A stretch of DNA of 64,000 nucleotides from JAQBQB01 sp963846925 (GTDB lineage: Bacteria > Gemmatimonadota > Gemmatimonadetes > Gemmatimonadales > Gemmatimonadaceae): positions 13,134 through 77,133 of the forward strand of contig CAWJXW010000007.1 of NCBI GenBank assembly GCA_963846925.1, in the 5' to 3' direction. A program made the translations under genes and the position numbers. This document shows, piece after piece, positions 27,901 to 35,620 of the stretch (within the stretch, counting starts at the first letter, position 1; every line of letters begins with the position of its first letter). The notes under the pieces were generated by a model. That model was not told the origin of the DNA. It saw nothing but the letters and a program-made list of their open reading frames with translations, and did no database searches.

Positions 27901-28486
27901 GTGCCAAGACACCGAGGCCGGCGACGACGGGTTCGTGGCGCTGAGCCGCTCGCGCTCGATCGAGTACATCTGGGGCCGACGCTGCCACAACCTGCGCGCC
28001 CGCGGCTTCACGGCGCTCGCGGATATTCCGACGCTCCGCGCGCTCTCGGTGAGTTGTAGGAACGTGGACGATGCGGGCCTCTCCGCGCTGCCGCGCTTTC
28101 CATCGCTCCGCGAGCTGATGCCGATGGACGTTCCCGACGACGGCTACCGCCACATCGGCCGTTGCGAGCAGCTCGAGTCGTTGGTGCTCATGTACTGCCG
28201 CGACACGGGCGACGTGGCGACGTCGCACCTCACGAAGCTCGCGCGGCTCAAGAAGTACTTCGCCAGCTACACGAGAGCGACCGACCGAACGCCGCAGTAT
28301 CTCTCGGAGATCGACTCCCTCGAGTCGATCGACCTGTCGTCGATCCCCGGCATCACGAACGCCGGAATCGCCGCGCTCACCAGGCTTCCGCGGCTGCGAG
28401 AGCTTCACCTCGGTGGCATGCAACACGTCGATCTTCAAACGCTACCGGCTTTTCGCGAGGAGGTGAGACTCGACGTGCAGAGCTGA
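24983..28486 (+). CDS. Giant ankyrin-repeat plus leucine-rich-repeat protein
   Basis: 1167 residues from ATG 24983, which has GGGAGGAGG 4-12 nt upstream. The N-terminus has a helical module SLESLKREAKRWLKALRE followed by ARELGFPGWTALKEHF. Ankyrin-type repeats fill about 130-600 (AIARALLDRGADPNDYF, DVVALLLDVGVSPNVENK, AVAKLLIENGADPSPTNNDG). The entry module recurs near 640-690 (ARWLIARDNGFSTWADLIEH). The last 420 residues are LRR-like (LTDAGVAHLERMTELRELDL, ITDRSLEIVARLPKLEQLGL, ITNAGIAALTRLPRLRELHL). No signal peptide or membrane helix is seen, so it is a cytoplasmic protein-binding scaffold. Partner unknown. Confidence 0.9.
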   Translation: MSRRIAPTDSLESLKREAKRWLKALRENVEDARVRLAKALPDAADTPTLRSIQHALARELGFPGWTALKEHFSGVGTTGRVTEELVSRFLDNACPDHHVRGGPDHVRARGTAMRLLARYPDIANASFYTRVVCGDLAGVLRELEERPELARMRDGPERTARGDAGRGRDLLLKDWGPKGWTPLLYLCFTRLPLAAVDENAVAIARALLDRGADPNDYFMAGSSRYTPLVGAIGEGEEDRPPHPRRDELVRLLLDRGAEFASSPDNYNGQVIYNIHFHGNVLWYLKLMHEYSVRRGRAAEWDDPEWSMLSQGGYGSGARWHLWIAIDNNDLELAEWCLSHGANPNAAPPAARNLPQGSLYEEAMRRGETEMAELLARYGATRTQVTLSPVETLVASAMRLDRDAVRAQIEQRPELLRAPEPMAVAATRNRADVVALLLDVGVSPNVENKQKERALHHAAYANALDVARLLIARSAEIDPVESNWSNTPLGAAVYSQHQEMIDLLSRYSRDIWELTYAGKIERLREVLAEDPDGARVSGGGNTPLMWLQPDDESRAMAVAKLLIENGADPSPTNNDGMTAADRAERLGMFEVAAMLRRASTPAARAGVERFQSMASILLDAYRTGTAEAMERLWAHTWHRRSWEAMRRYVQLDLGRPPKTEGEDGPISLDDARWLIARDNGFSTWADLIEHTVDHAADSHPKAAAPFRVLARPSEELPPSLARTRDWDAAIATIRNRGLPGLDANGQMTDDVLERISRLEHVAVLRLGGSKNLTDAGVAHLERMTELRELDLGGCPITDRSLEIVARLPKLEQLGLWRTTVTDAGAAHLARCRLLSRVDLAWTPTGDGAIRALAGKERLTHLRAGDLVTDAGLAALHDYPVFKSWQGGEAEFGLTSADAGPNMLMLRGSITDRGLATLVGLDGLFGLNVDDSNLAITSAGLEPLVSLPHLGFLAFDAKDESMPYIAAMPHLRFLMCQDTEAGDDGFVALSRSRSIEYIWGRRCHNLRARGFTALADIPTLRALSVSCRNVDDAGLSALPRFPSLRELMPMDVPDDGYRHIGRCEQLESLVLMYCRDTGDVATSHLTKLARLKKYFASYTRATDRTPQYLSEIDSLESIDLSSIPGITNAGIAALTRLPRLRELHLGGMQHVDLQTLPAFREEVRLDVQS

Positions 28487-28507
28487 CCGCCGCAACCGTG
28501 TGTTTCT

Positions 28508-30925
28508 TCAAGTCGCGGGGATCCGGCATGCCTGCGGGGACGTGAACTTCTGCTCGTCGAGATGGACGCGACGGACCAACGCGGCGAAACGTGGATTTGA
28601 GCGCAGAACGTCGAATTGGGAGTAGCACAACGTGGCGTACGACGGCCAGATCGCGTGAAGCGCGGTCGCGCGCTCCAGTCCATCGAGCGCGCGGGCCGTG
28701 TCCTTGATGCCGAGATACGCGAACGCGATGACGATCTCACTGGCCCAGGTTCGCGGACGCCCTTCCATTTCGCGCGCCATCTGGAGCGCGGAATCGCGCA
28801 TGCCGGCCTGTCCGTACATGAGCGCGAGATTGGCCGGAAAGGGCGGAGCGACCGCCCGAAAATGTCGCTCTCGCCGAAGCGCCTCGTCGTAGTGTTTGGC
28901 CGCGGCGAAGCCGAGCGCCGACAGGTCGATGGCCGGCGCGAGCGTCGAGTCGATCTCGAAGACGGCCTGGCTCTGCGCGAGGGCCTCGTCCGGCCGACCC
29001 AGCGCCAGGTTCGCGCTGATCATCCACGCGGGCGCGAGCGCCGATACCGGGTCGAGCTGTTGAGCGGTGCGAAGCTCGGTGAGCGCCTCCTGCGGCCGGC
29101 CCACCGCGATGAGGTACCTCCCGTACTGGGTGTGCGCCGACGCATCGGTCGGATCCAACGCGAGCGCTCGTCGAAACTCGTCGCCGGCGGCGTCCCATTC
29201 CCACGCATGCGAATGCATCATGCCGAGCGCGACGTGCGCCTCGGCCTGCGTGCTGTCGAGCACAAGCGAGCGATTCGCCGCTCCCTCGACGCGAGCGCGA
29301 AGATCGGCCGGGGATGCGCCGTTGTAGTAGGGCAGATACTCGAGCGTCTCCGCCAGGCCCGCGTACGCGCGCGCAAAATTCGAATCCTTGTCGATCGCTT
29401 TCTGAAACAGATTCGCCGCTTCGGATACAGACCGGCGCGTCAAGACGAAAAAGCGTGCGCGCATGTAGTCGTCGTGCGCTTCGGTGTTCGCCGTCCCTTG
29501 GTTGCCACCATTTCCGCGCCCCGGGGAGACGGCGGCACTCGACGCGGCGCGCAGTCCGAGACGCGGGCCGAGCGCCGCCGTGATCGCCTTGATCATCCTG
29601 TCTTCGAGTGCAAAGACGTTGCGTGCGTCGCCGTTGTAGCTCTCCTGCCAGACCTCTTTGTTGTCGGCCGACCGCGTGACTTGGGTCGCCACGCGAATGC
29701 TGTCGCCCTCGCGGCGCACGCTCCCTTGCACGATGTACTCGGCGCCGAGCGCGCGGCCCACACTGCGCGCGTCGAGGTCGCGACGTCCCTTGTACTTGTA
29801 CGCCGACGAGCGTGCAGTGATCTGAACCCCGGCCACTTTGCCGAGCACGGTGGACAGTTCGTCCGTCAAGCCGTCGGCGAAGTATTCCTGCGCCGAGTCG
29901 CCGCCGACGTTCGCGAACGGCAGCACGGCCAACGTGCGTGCCGATCCGCCGTCGTCGGTCGCGCCCCCGCGCCCGAACAACACGTCGGCGCCGGCGGCAA
30001 TCAGCAACACCGCGCTGACTGCGATGAGCGCTCCCCACCCGCGCCGTGTCCGGCGGATGCTGATCGGCGTCGCTGGAGTCGTGGTCACGTCCTCCAGTCG
30101 CTGAACGAGCTCCGTCCCCGATTGCGGCCGCTTGCCGGGATCCTTTTCCAAACACTGCGCGATGAGACCGGCAAGCCCGGGCGGCGCGTCCCCTCGTTTG
30201 GCCGTAACCGCGGGCGCCGCCTCGGCGAAATGGGCCGCGAGCAGCTGGTGCATCGGGCGGCCGTGGAACGGGGTTTCCCCGGTGAGCAGCTCGTACGCCA
30301 AACACCCGAACGCGTATACGTCGGCGCGATGATCGACGCTCGGATCGCCGGCGGCCTGTTCGGGCGCCATGTACGCCGGCGTCCCGACGCCCGATCCAAC
30401 CTGCGTGATGGTCGTGTCGTGCGCCTCGGTGCGCGCGGCCGTGAGCGCCTTGGCGATCCCGAAATCCGTGACGACGGCGGCTCCGCCGGAGAGAAGCACG
30501 TTGTCCGGCTTGATGTCGCGATGCACGACGCCGCGCTCGTGCGCGTACGCCAACGCGCGCGCGACGTCGCGCAGCACGCTCAGCGCTTCCGGAATCGGCA
30601 GCGAACCTACCTTGCCGAGCCTGTCGCGCAGCGACAAGCCCGCGACGAACGGCATCGTGTAGTACGGCAGCCCCGCGGATTCGCCGGCTGAAAGCAGCGG
30701 AACGATGTTCGCCTGCTGGAGCGACGCGGCGAGCCGGATCTCGCGCGCGAATCGGCTCGCCGAAACACCGGCGGCCAGATCGGGCGAGATCACCTTGATC
30801 ACGACGGCCCGATCGAGAGCCGTTTCGGTCGCCAGGAACACGCGCGACATGCCACCGCGCGTGAGCTCCCGCTGCACGGTGTACGAGCCCCCCAACGCCA
30901 CCTGCAGCTGTTCCTGAAGCTCCAT
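28508..30925 (-). CDS. Membrane serine/threonine protein kinase with FlgO-like and TPR domains
   Basis: 805 residues. The kinase domain (15-285) has RGGMSRVF, VVIK44, HRD137IKPDN and D154FG; a single membrane helix spans about 298-316. Residues about 333-460 form a FlgO/adenylate-cyclase-adjacent-type domain (TLAVLPFANVGGDSAQEYFA, GRALGAEYIVQGSVRREG). TPR repeats follow (ARAYAGLAETLEYLPYYNG, ASAHTQYGRYLIAVGRPQEA). The first 45 residues align almost word for word with the kinase at 10998, so the two are paralogues. It converges with the ankyrin/LRR gene (22 nt between stops); a functional link is possible but unproven. Confidence 0.95.
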   Translation of the reverse strand: MELQEQLQVALGGSYTVQRELTRGGMSRVFLATETALDRAVVIKVISPDLAAGVSASRFAREIRLAASLQQANIVPLLSAGESAGLPYYTMPFVAGLSLRDRLGKVGSLPIPEALSVLRDVARALAYAHERGVVHRDIKPDNVLLSGGAAVVTDFGIAKALTAARTEAHDTTITQVGSGVGTPAYMAPEQAAGDPSVDHRADVYAFGCLAYELLTGETPFHGRPMHQLLAAHFAEAAPAVTAKRGDAPPGLAGLIAQCLEKDPGKRPQSGTELVQRLEDVTTTPATPISIRRTRRGWGALIAVSAVLLIAAGADVLFGRGGATDDGGSARTLAVLPFANVGGDSAQEYFADGLTDELSTVLGKVAGVQITARSSAYKYKGRRDLDARSVGRALGAEYIVQGSVRREGDSIRVATQVTRSADNKEVWQESYNGDARNVFALEDRMIKAITAALGPRLGLRAASSAAVSPGRGNGGNQGTANTEAHDDYMRARFFVLTRRSVSEAANLFQKAIDKDSNFARAYAGLAETLEYLPYYNGASPADLRARVEGAANRSLVLDSTQAEAHVALGMMHSHAWEWDAAGDEFRRALALDPTDASAHTQYGRYLIAVGRPQEALTELRTAQQLDPVSALAPAWMISANLALGRPDEALAQSQAVFEIDSTLAPAIDLSALGFAAAKHYDEALRRERHFRAVAPPFPANLALMYGQAGMRDSALQMAREMEGRPRTWASEIVIAFAYLGIKDTARALDGLERATALHAIWPSYATLCYSQFDVLRSNPRFAALVRRVHLDEQKFTSPQACRIPAT

Positions 30926-31068
30926 ATCCCCCGTCGGACGAGAGGACAGCGGCTGAAGCTAAGAAGCGCGTGCGGACACCGCGAGGATGGAGGCGGCTTC
31001 GCTGGCGTCTTTCGGCCGCCCATTGCGCAATGCTAGGGGAGCGAGTCCGCGAATCTCAGGGAGCCAGC

Positions 31069-31392
31069 ATGGCCGAAATGCCGCTGTCGGGGCGCAATCC
31101 GTTCGGGCCGGTCGACTCTTCCCGGGTCATGGCCGCGCTGAAGGCCGCGGGCTCCTTCGACCCCGACGTGCTCTATGCGGCCAAACGGCGAATGCTGGCG
31201 CCCTATCGCGACCTGCGCCGACTCGCGGTGCTCGGCATTCTGCTCGGGTGCGCCCTCATCTTCGTCCTCGCGATGACCGTCCTCGGCATCCTCGCGTTCG
31301 TCGCCTCGGCGATCCTCTGGCGGTTTCAGGCGCGCCAGGTGGCCAACGTCGAAGCGGGGTACGCGTGGTTTCTCGCGTCCGCCAAGTCCTGA
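31069..31392 (+). CDS. Small conserved membrane protein
   Basis: 107 residues from ATG 31069 with AGGGAG about 6 nt upstream. The N-terminal half is soluble (FGPVDSSRVMAALKAAGSFD, YAAKRRMLAPYRDLRR), followed by one long or two short hydrophobic helices (LAVLGILLGCALIFVLAMTV, LGILAFVASAILWRF) and a short tail. No named family is recognised. It is divergent from the kinase gene and ends 18 nt before the convergent ADOP permease. Confidence 0.65.
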   Translation: MAEMPLSGRNPFGPVDSSRVMAALKAAGSFDPDVLYAAKRRMLAPYRDLRRLAVLGILLGCALIFVLAMTVLGILAFVASAILWRFQARQVANVEAGYAWFLASAKS

Positions 31393-31410
31393 TCGCCGCG
31401 CGCGCTCCTG

Positions 31411-33819
31411 TCAATCGGAGCGCAGCGCGACGACCGGGTCGATACGCGCCGCGCGGCGCGCCGGCGCCAGCGATGCCACGATCGCGACGCCCGCGAGCGT
31501 GAGCGCGACCGCCGCGTACACGAGCGGATCGACGGTGGCGACGCCGAACAACAGCGCGCGCATCGGACGAGTCGCGACCGCGGCGGCCGCCACGCCGATC
31601 GCGATGCCGAGCGACGACATTCGCAGCCCTTCGCCGAGTACCATCGTCGTGAGCCGGCCTTCGACCGCGCCGAGCGCGGCGCGAATTCCCATCTCTCGCG
31701 TGCGACGCCGCACGCCGTACGCGACCACGCCATAGATCCCGACGGCGCCGAGAAACAGACCGAGCGCCGCGAAGGCCGCGAGCAGCCGCGCGATCATGCG
31801 TCGCGTCGTCGATGGCGTCGACGCGACCTCCTCGAGCGAACGAACCTGAGCGATCGGCACCGTTTGATCGAGCGAGCGGACGGCCGCGCGCACGCGCGTC
31901 ATCGCCGCGAGCGGGTTGCTGCGCGCGCGAATCACGTAGTGCATGAACACGAGCCGCTGCTGCGCGTTCGGACGGTACACCTCGAGCGGCGCGGGCGCGT
32001 CGGCGGAGTGGGAGCGCACGTCCCCGACGATGCCAATGACCGTCGCCCAGTCGGCGCGCGATCCGTTGCCGAACTTGATTCGCCCGCCGATCGGATCGCG
32101 GCCCGGCCAGAAGCGCCGTGCCATCGTCGCGTTGATTAGGACGACGGGGGGCGCGTCGCGCGTATCTGTGGGCAGAAAGAGACGTCCACGCAGAAGGGGA
32201 ATCCGCATCGCGCCGAAATAGTCGCCGATCACCGATCGCCAGACGACGTGCGGGTGAGCCGACGTAGGCGCCACCGGCTGGCTCTCGATCTCCAGGTCGC
32301 CGTTCCAATTGAAGCCGCTGAGCGGCAGGTGCTGCGCCGCTCCGACCCGCTCGACGTCCGGTAGCGCGGCGATTCGGCGCGCGATCTCCTCGAAGTACGT
32401 CGTGGCGTCCGCGGCGCGCACCTGGCCGCTCGATGGTTGAATCAACATCGTGGCGACGCGATTCGGGTCGAATCCCAGATCCACGCGTCCGAGCCGCCAG
32501 AGCGACACGACCATCAGCGACGCTCCGACGACGAGCACCGTCGCGAGAGAGACCTGCGCCACTACGAGCGACTGGCGGATCCGCGCCGCGCGATGCCCGC
32601 CCGCCTCGAGGGCGCTCGCGCGCAGCACGCCGTCCGGATCGACACTCGACGCGACGAGCGCGGGTCCGATGCCGAAGGCGATCCCCGCGGCGATCGTCGC
32701 GATCGCCGTGACCGCGATGACGGCAACATCCAGGTGAATCTCGGCTGCGCGGGGGAGCGACGCCGCGAGGAGCGTGCGCAGCGCTTCCGTTCCCGCGACA
32801 CCGACGGCGGCGCCGATGACTCCTCCCGCCATCGCCAACACGAGGCTCTGCACGAGCAGTTGGCGCACGATCACTGATTTGGCGGCGCCTAGCGCGCGCC
32901 GCACAGCCATTTCGCGACGGCGCCCGGCGGCGTGCGCGAGGAGAAGATTGCCGACGTTGACGACGGCGATCAGCCCGAGGATCGCCACCGCGGCGTACAG
33001 CACGAGAATCGAACGCCGCGCGTCGCCGACGAGGCTCTCGTGCAAGTCGATCACGGTCGCGCCGCGCGCGTAGTCGTCGGCGTAGTTGAACGCGGCGCGC
33101 ATCTGTGGCGCCAGCGCCGAGAGCTCGCGCGTCGCCTGCGCCACCGTCGCGCCGCGGCGCAATCGGCCGAAAGCCAGCGCCGTGGCTCCCGTGTGGAACG
33201 GCGACGCGGGGTCGATCTGCACGGGGAGCCACGCGTCGACGTTCGCTTGGAAAACCTCGAAGCTCGCGGGCATGACCCCGACGACGCGACACGGCTGCCC
33301 GTCCATGTCGACGACGCGGCCGACCACCGCACTGTCGCCGCCGAACTGCGACAGCCAGAGCGTGTGGCTCAGCACCGCCACGTTCCACTGTCCCTTCTCC
33401 GACTCGTCGGCGAGAAAGCCGCGCCCGAGCATCGGGTGGACGCCAAGCACCGCGAAGAAGTTCGTGGACACTCGTGCCGCGTCGAGTTGGCGCGGCTCTC
33501 CGGCGCCCGTCATCGCGACGCCCCAGCCGGGGCTGAACGCGGCCACCGATTCGAAACTCGCCGCGTGCTGCTGCATGTACAGCAGCTCGGCGTTCGAGAT
33601 CGTGCGCGTCGGCCAGATCGCCGCGAGCCGCTCCGGCTGCACGTAGGGGAGGGGACGGAGCAACACGCTCCGCACGACGCTGAACATCGCCGCGTTCGCG
33701 CCGACGCCGAGCGCGAACGTCGCCAGCGCAACGACGGTGAACGTCCGGTCCTTTCGCGCCTGCCTCAGCGCCACGCGCAGGTCACGCCGAATCGACTGCC
33801 ACAGTTGGCGGCTTCGCAT
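31411..33819 (-). CDS. ADOP-family ABC transporter permease (MacB/FtsX type)
   Basis: 802 residues. ATG 33819 with GAGG 5 nt upstream. Two repeats of the MacB periplasmic core plus FtsX domain are visible: N-terminal DRTFTVVALATFALGVGANA then the core (QPERLAAIWPTR), membrane block near 270-370 (AVAILGLIAVVNVGNLLLAH with AVRRALGAAK), second core, and C-terminal GIYGVVAYGVRRRTREMGIR with ALGA. It ends in PARRAARIDPVVALRSD, the family signature. These permeases lack their own ATPase and probably work in mechanotransmission or lipoprotein/antimicrobial export. No PadR-like N-terminal extension is present. Confidence 0.93.
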   Translation of the reverse strand: MRSRQLWQSIRRDLRVALRQARKDRTFTVVALATFALGVGANAAMFSVVRSVLLRPLPYVQPERLAAIWPTRTISNAELLYMQQHAASFESVAAFSPGWGVAMTGAGEPRQLDAARVSTNFFAVLGVHPMLGRGFLADESEKGQWNVAVLSHTLWLSQFGGDSAVVGRVVDMDGQPCRVVGVMPASFEVFQANVDAWLPVQIDPASPFHTGATALAFGRLRRGATVAQATRELSALAPQMRAAFNYADDYARGATVIDLHESLVGDARRSILVLYAAVAILGLIAVVNVGNLLLAHAAGRRREMAVRRALGAAKSVIVRQLLVQSLVLAMAGGVIGAAVGVAGTEALRTLLAASLPRAAEIHLDVAVIAVTAIATIAAGIAFGIGPALVASSVDPDGVLRASALEAGGHRAARIRQSLVVAQVSLATVLVVGASLMVVSLWRLGRVDLGFDPNRVATMLIQPSSGQVRAADATTYFEEIARRIAALPDVERVGAAQHLPLSGFNWNGDLEIESQPVAPTSAHPHVVWRSVIGDYFGAMRIPLLRGRLFLPTDTRDAPPVVLINATMARRFWPGRDPIGGRIKFGNGSRADWATVIGIVGDVRSHSADAPAPLEVYRPNAQQRLVFMHYVIRARSNPLAAMTRVRAAVRSLDQTVPIAQVRSLEEVASTPSTTRRMIARLLAAFAALGLFLGAVGIYGVVAYGVRRRTREMGIRAALGAVEGRLTTMVLGEGLRMSSLGIAIGVAAAAVATRPMRALLFGVATVDPLVYAAVALTLAGVAIVASLAPARRAARIDPVVALRSD

Positions 33820-34136
33820 CCCGTCCTCGGTCGGATCGCGGTGGGCTCAACAGGCTCGCGAACGCGCGTTGGACATCACCCACAGGGCAAAGGTTGGGTT
33901 TTTGGTGACGGTCCGCACACAACCACCGCCGTTCCGTGGGTGCCGTGAGGAAGATCACGGAGTTTCGGTGGCGCCAACGCCTTGCGCGTAGCAACGAATT
34001 ATTCTAAGAATGCTAAACGCTGGACGGACATGGTTTTCAGCTGTGACCGTGGTCACCAATGTAGTGCCCGGTTCTTGCGATTAGCCGTCTGCGAGTGTCA
34101 CCCGTTCGCCAACCAATACCACAGGAGATCGTGCAG
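33820..34136 (+). other. Divergent intergenic region before the OmpA-like gene
   Basis: 317 bp between the ADOP permease and the OmpA-like lipoprotein. It holds a 6-2-6 inverted repeat at 34043-34056 and AT-rich tracts near 33995-34015 that may serve as promoter elements. No RNA gene or remnant open reading frame was recognised. Confidence 0.4.
34043..34056. promoter_or_regulatory. Inverted repeat upstream of the OmpA-like gene
   Basis: GTGACC-GT-GGTCAC, perfect 6-bp arms, 81 bp before the ATG at 34137. Its size and place suit a dimeric repressor or activator site, but no cognate regulator is visible nearby. Possible chance palindrome. Confidence 0.35.
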
Positions 34137-34820
34137 ATGCGCCTTCATACCGGATCGATCCTCGGATGGGTCGGAACTATCGCACTATTGAGCGGCTGCG
34201 CCACGACGGGCGCCCTCAAGCGCGCCCAGCAGCAGAACGCTGATGCCCTCGCCCAGGCGTCGGCCCAGCAGAAAGCCGCGCTCGACGCCGAAGCCGTTCA
34301 GCGTGCTTCGACCGACAGCGCCCTTCGCCAGCAGCTCGGCCTCGTGCAGGGCGACGTGCAGCAGCTGAAGACCGACCTTCAGTCGATGCGCAATGACTTC
34401 AACGCCAAGATCACGGCGATGCAGGACGGTCTGCACTTCGACATGCCCGTGAACTTCGCGTTCAACGACGCGACCGTTCGTCCGGAAGACCAGGCGTCGC
34501 TCACCCGCTTCGCCCACGTCGTGCAGCAGTACTACCCGCAGTCGAAAGTGACGGTCGAGGGTTTCGCTGACCCGGCCGGGTCGGCGCGCTACAACCTCGT
34601 GCTGTCGGAGCGTCGCGCGAAGTCGGTTGCCGACTACCTCGCGTCGCAGGGCATGTCGCCGGCGCTGCTCGAGACGGTCGGCTACGGCAAGACGCGCCTC
34701 GTCACGCCGAAGGCGTGGGGCGACCAGCCGGGCGCCGAACTCAATCGCCGCGCCGTGTTCGTGATCGAGACCAAGGGTCAGACGAGCGTTGCGCTCGCGA
34801 ACCCCGCCGGGACGCCGTAA
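34137..34820 (+). CDS. OmpA-family peptidoglycan-binding lipoprotein
   Basis: 227 residues from ATG 34137 with AGGAGA 8 nt upstream. The signal peptide ends in lipobox LLSGC (Cys near residue 21). A coiled-coil region follows (residues 25-95, Gln/Ala-rich with AQQKAALDAEAVQRAS). The C-terminal OmpA domain (100-215) shows FAFNDATVRPEDQASL, VEGFADPAGSARYNLVLSER with RRAKSVADYL, and GYGKTRL. It should anchor the outer membrane to peptidoglycan. It lies between a divergent ADOP gene and a strong terminator, so it is transcribed alone. Confidence 0.93.
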   Translation: MRLHTGSILGWVGTIALLSGCATTGALKRAQQQNADALAQASAQQKAALDAEAVQRASTDSALRQQLGLVQGDVQQLKTDLQSMRNDFNAKITAMQDGLHFDMPVNFAFNDATVRPEDQASLTRFAHVVQQYYPQSKVTVEGFADPAGSARYNLVLSERRAKSVADYLASQGMSPALLETVGYGKTRLVTPKAWGDQPGAELNRRAVFVIETKGQTSVALANPAGTP

Positions 34821-34848
34821 AGCTCCCAAATCATTGGCGAACGACCCG

Positions 34849-34890
34849 CGGCCCGCCGGTGCAACGCACCGGCGGGCCGTTTCGCGTTTT
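34849..34890 (+). terminator. Strong hairpin terminator of the OmpA-like gene
   Basis: A perfect 14-bp stem, CGGCCCGCCGGTGC (34849-34862) and its complement (34866-34879), closes on a 3-nt loop AAC, followed by TTTCGCGTTTT. The T-tract is interrupted but the stem is very stable. It begins 28 nt after the stop at 34820. Confidence 0.8.
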
Positions 34891-34913
34891 CGGGCCGCAA
34901 CCACAACTGCTTC

Positions 34914-35154
34914 AACGCAGAGGACGCGGGGACGCAGAGGACGCAGAGGACGGCCTCCGAACGGCCCCGTCGCGCAACGAGCCGGGATGTTTTTGTGAAA
35001 GCCGCTCGGGGAGCCTCGTCGTGGCGACGCAGGCTCTCCGCGGTAGACGTAGCCTCCCGAGCGGCAGTAAAAAAAAAGTCCCGGCTCGTTGCGCGCCGGA
35101 CTTCAGCTCCGTCGTTGTTCTCTGCGTCCTCTGCGCCTCTGCGTCCTCTGCGTT
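34914..35154. repeat. 241-bp nested inverted-repeat element (MITE-like or structured)
   Basis: Outer arms of about 36 nt (34914-34949 and 35119-35154) are near-perfect inverted repeats built from tandem GCAGAGGAC units. Inside, GCGCAACGAGCCGGGA (34972-34987) is inverted exactly at 35079-35094. Further in, GCCGCTCGGG (35001-35010) pairs with CCCGAGCGGC (35055-35064), and GAGCCT pairs with AGGCTC at the centre. An A9 run (35069-35077) borders one inner arm. It contains no open reading frame of note and lies between the OmpA terminator and the PadR gene. Confidence 0.75.
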
Positions 35155-35275
35155 AGGTAGTTCGGCCCGCGACCAGGAGCCTGACCCCGAGCACCGGCCC
35201 CTTCATCAGCCTCCTGTTGCGTTTCTACAGGAGCAAGCCTATTCTCTGTCGAAACCCTACAGAAGAGGGCTCTTG

Positions 35276-35608
35276 GTGGCGTCCGACCAATCCGACGTTC
35301 TGCGCGGCACGCTCGACCTCCTCATCCTGAAGACGCTCGCCCTCGAACCCATGCACGGGTGGGGGATCAGCGCGCGAATTCAGCAGTTCTCGCGAGGGGT
35401 GCTCGACGTCAACCAGGGCTCCCTGTACCCCGCGCTTCAGCGCCTCGAGCAGCGCGGATGGGTCGACAGCGACTGGCGCACCACGGAGAACAATCGGCGC
35501 GCCAAGTACTACCGCCTCACGGCGTCCGGACGCCGCGCCGTCGGATCGGAGACCGACAGCTGGCGGCGTTACGTCACCGCGGTCGAGTTGATCCTCAAAA
35601 CCTCCTGA
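35276..35608 (+). CDS. PadR-family transcriptional regulator
   Basis: 110 residues, GTG start at 35276 with AGAGGG 6 nt upstream (TTG at 35273 also possible). The winged-helix PadR pattern is plain: VLRGTLDLLILKTLALEPMH, GWGISARIQQFSRGVLDVN, QGSLYPALQRLEQRGWVDSD, then YYRLTASGRRAV. PadR regulators act as ligand-responsive repressors. It lies 12 nt before an ADOP permease, the classic PadR-ADOP pairing, and likely controls that gene. Confidence 0.93.
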   Translation: MASDQSDVLRGTLDLLILKTLALEPMHGWGISARIQQFSRGVLDVNQGSLYPALQRLEQRGWVDSDWRTTENNRRAKYYRLTASGRRAVGSETDSWRRYVTAVELILKTS

Positions 35609-35620
35609 CGGTATCGATCG

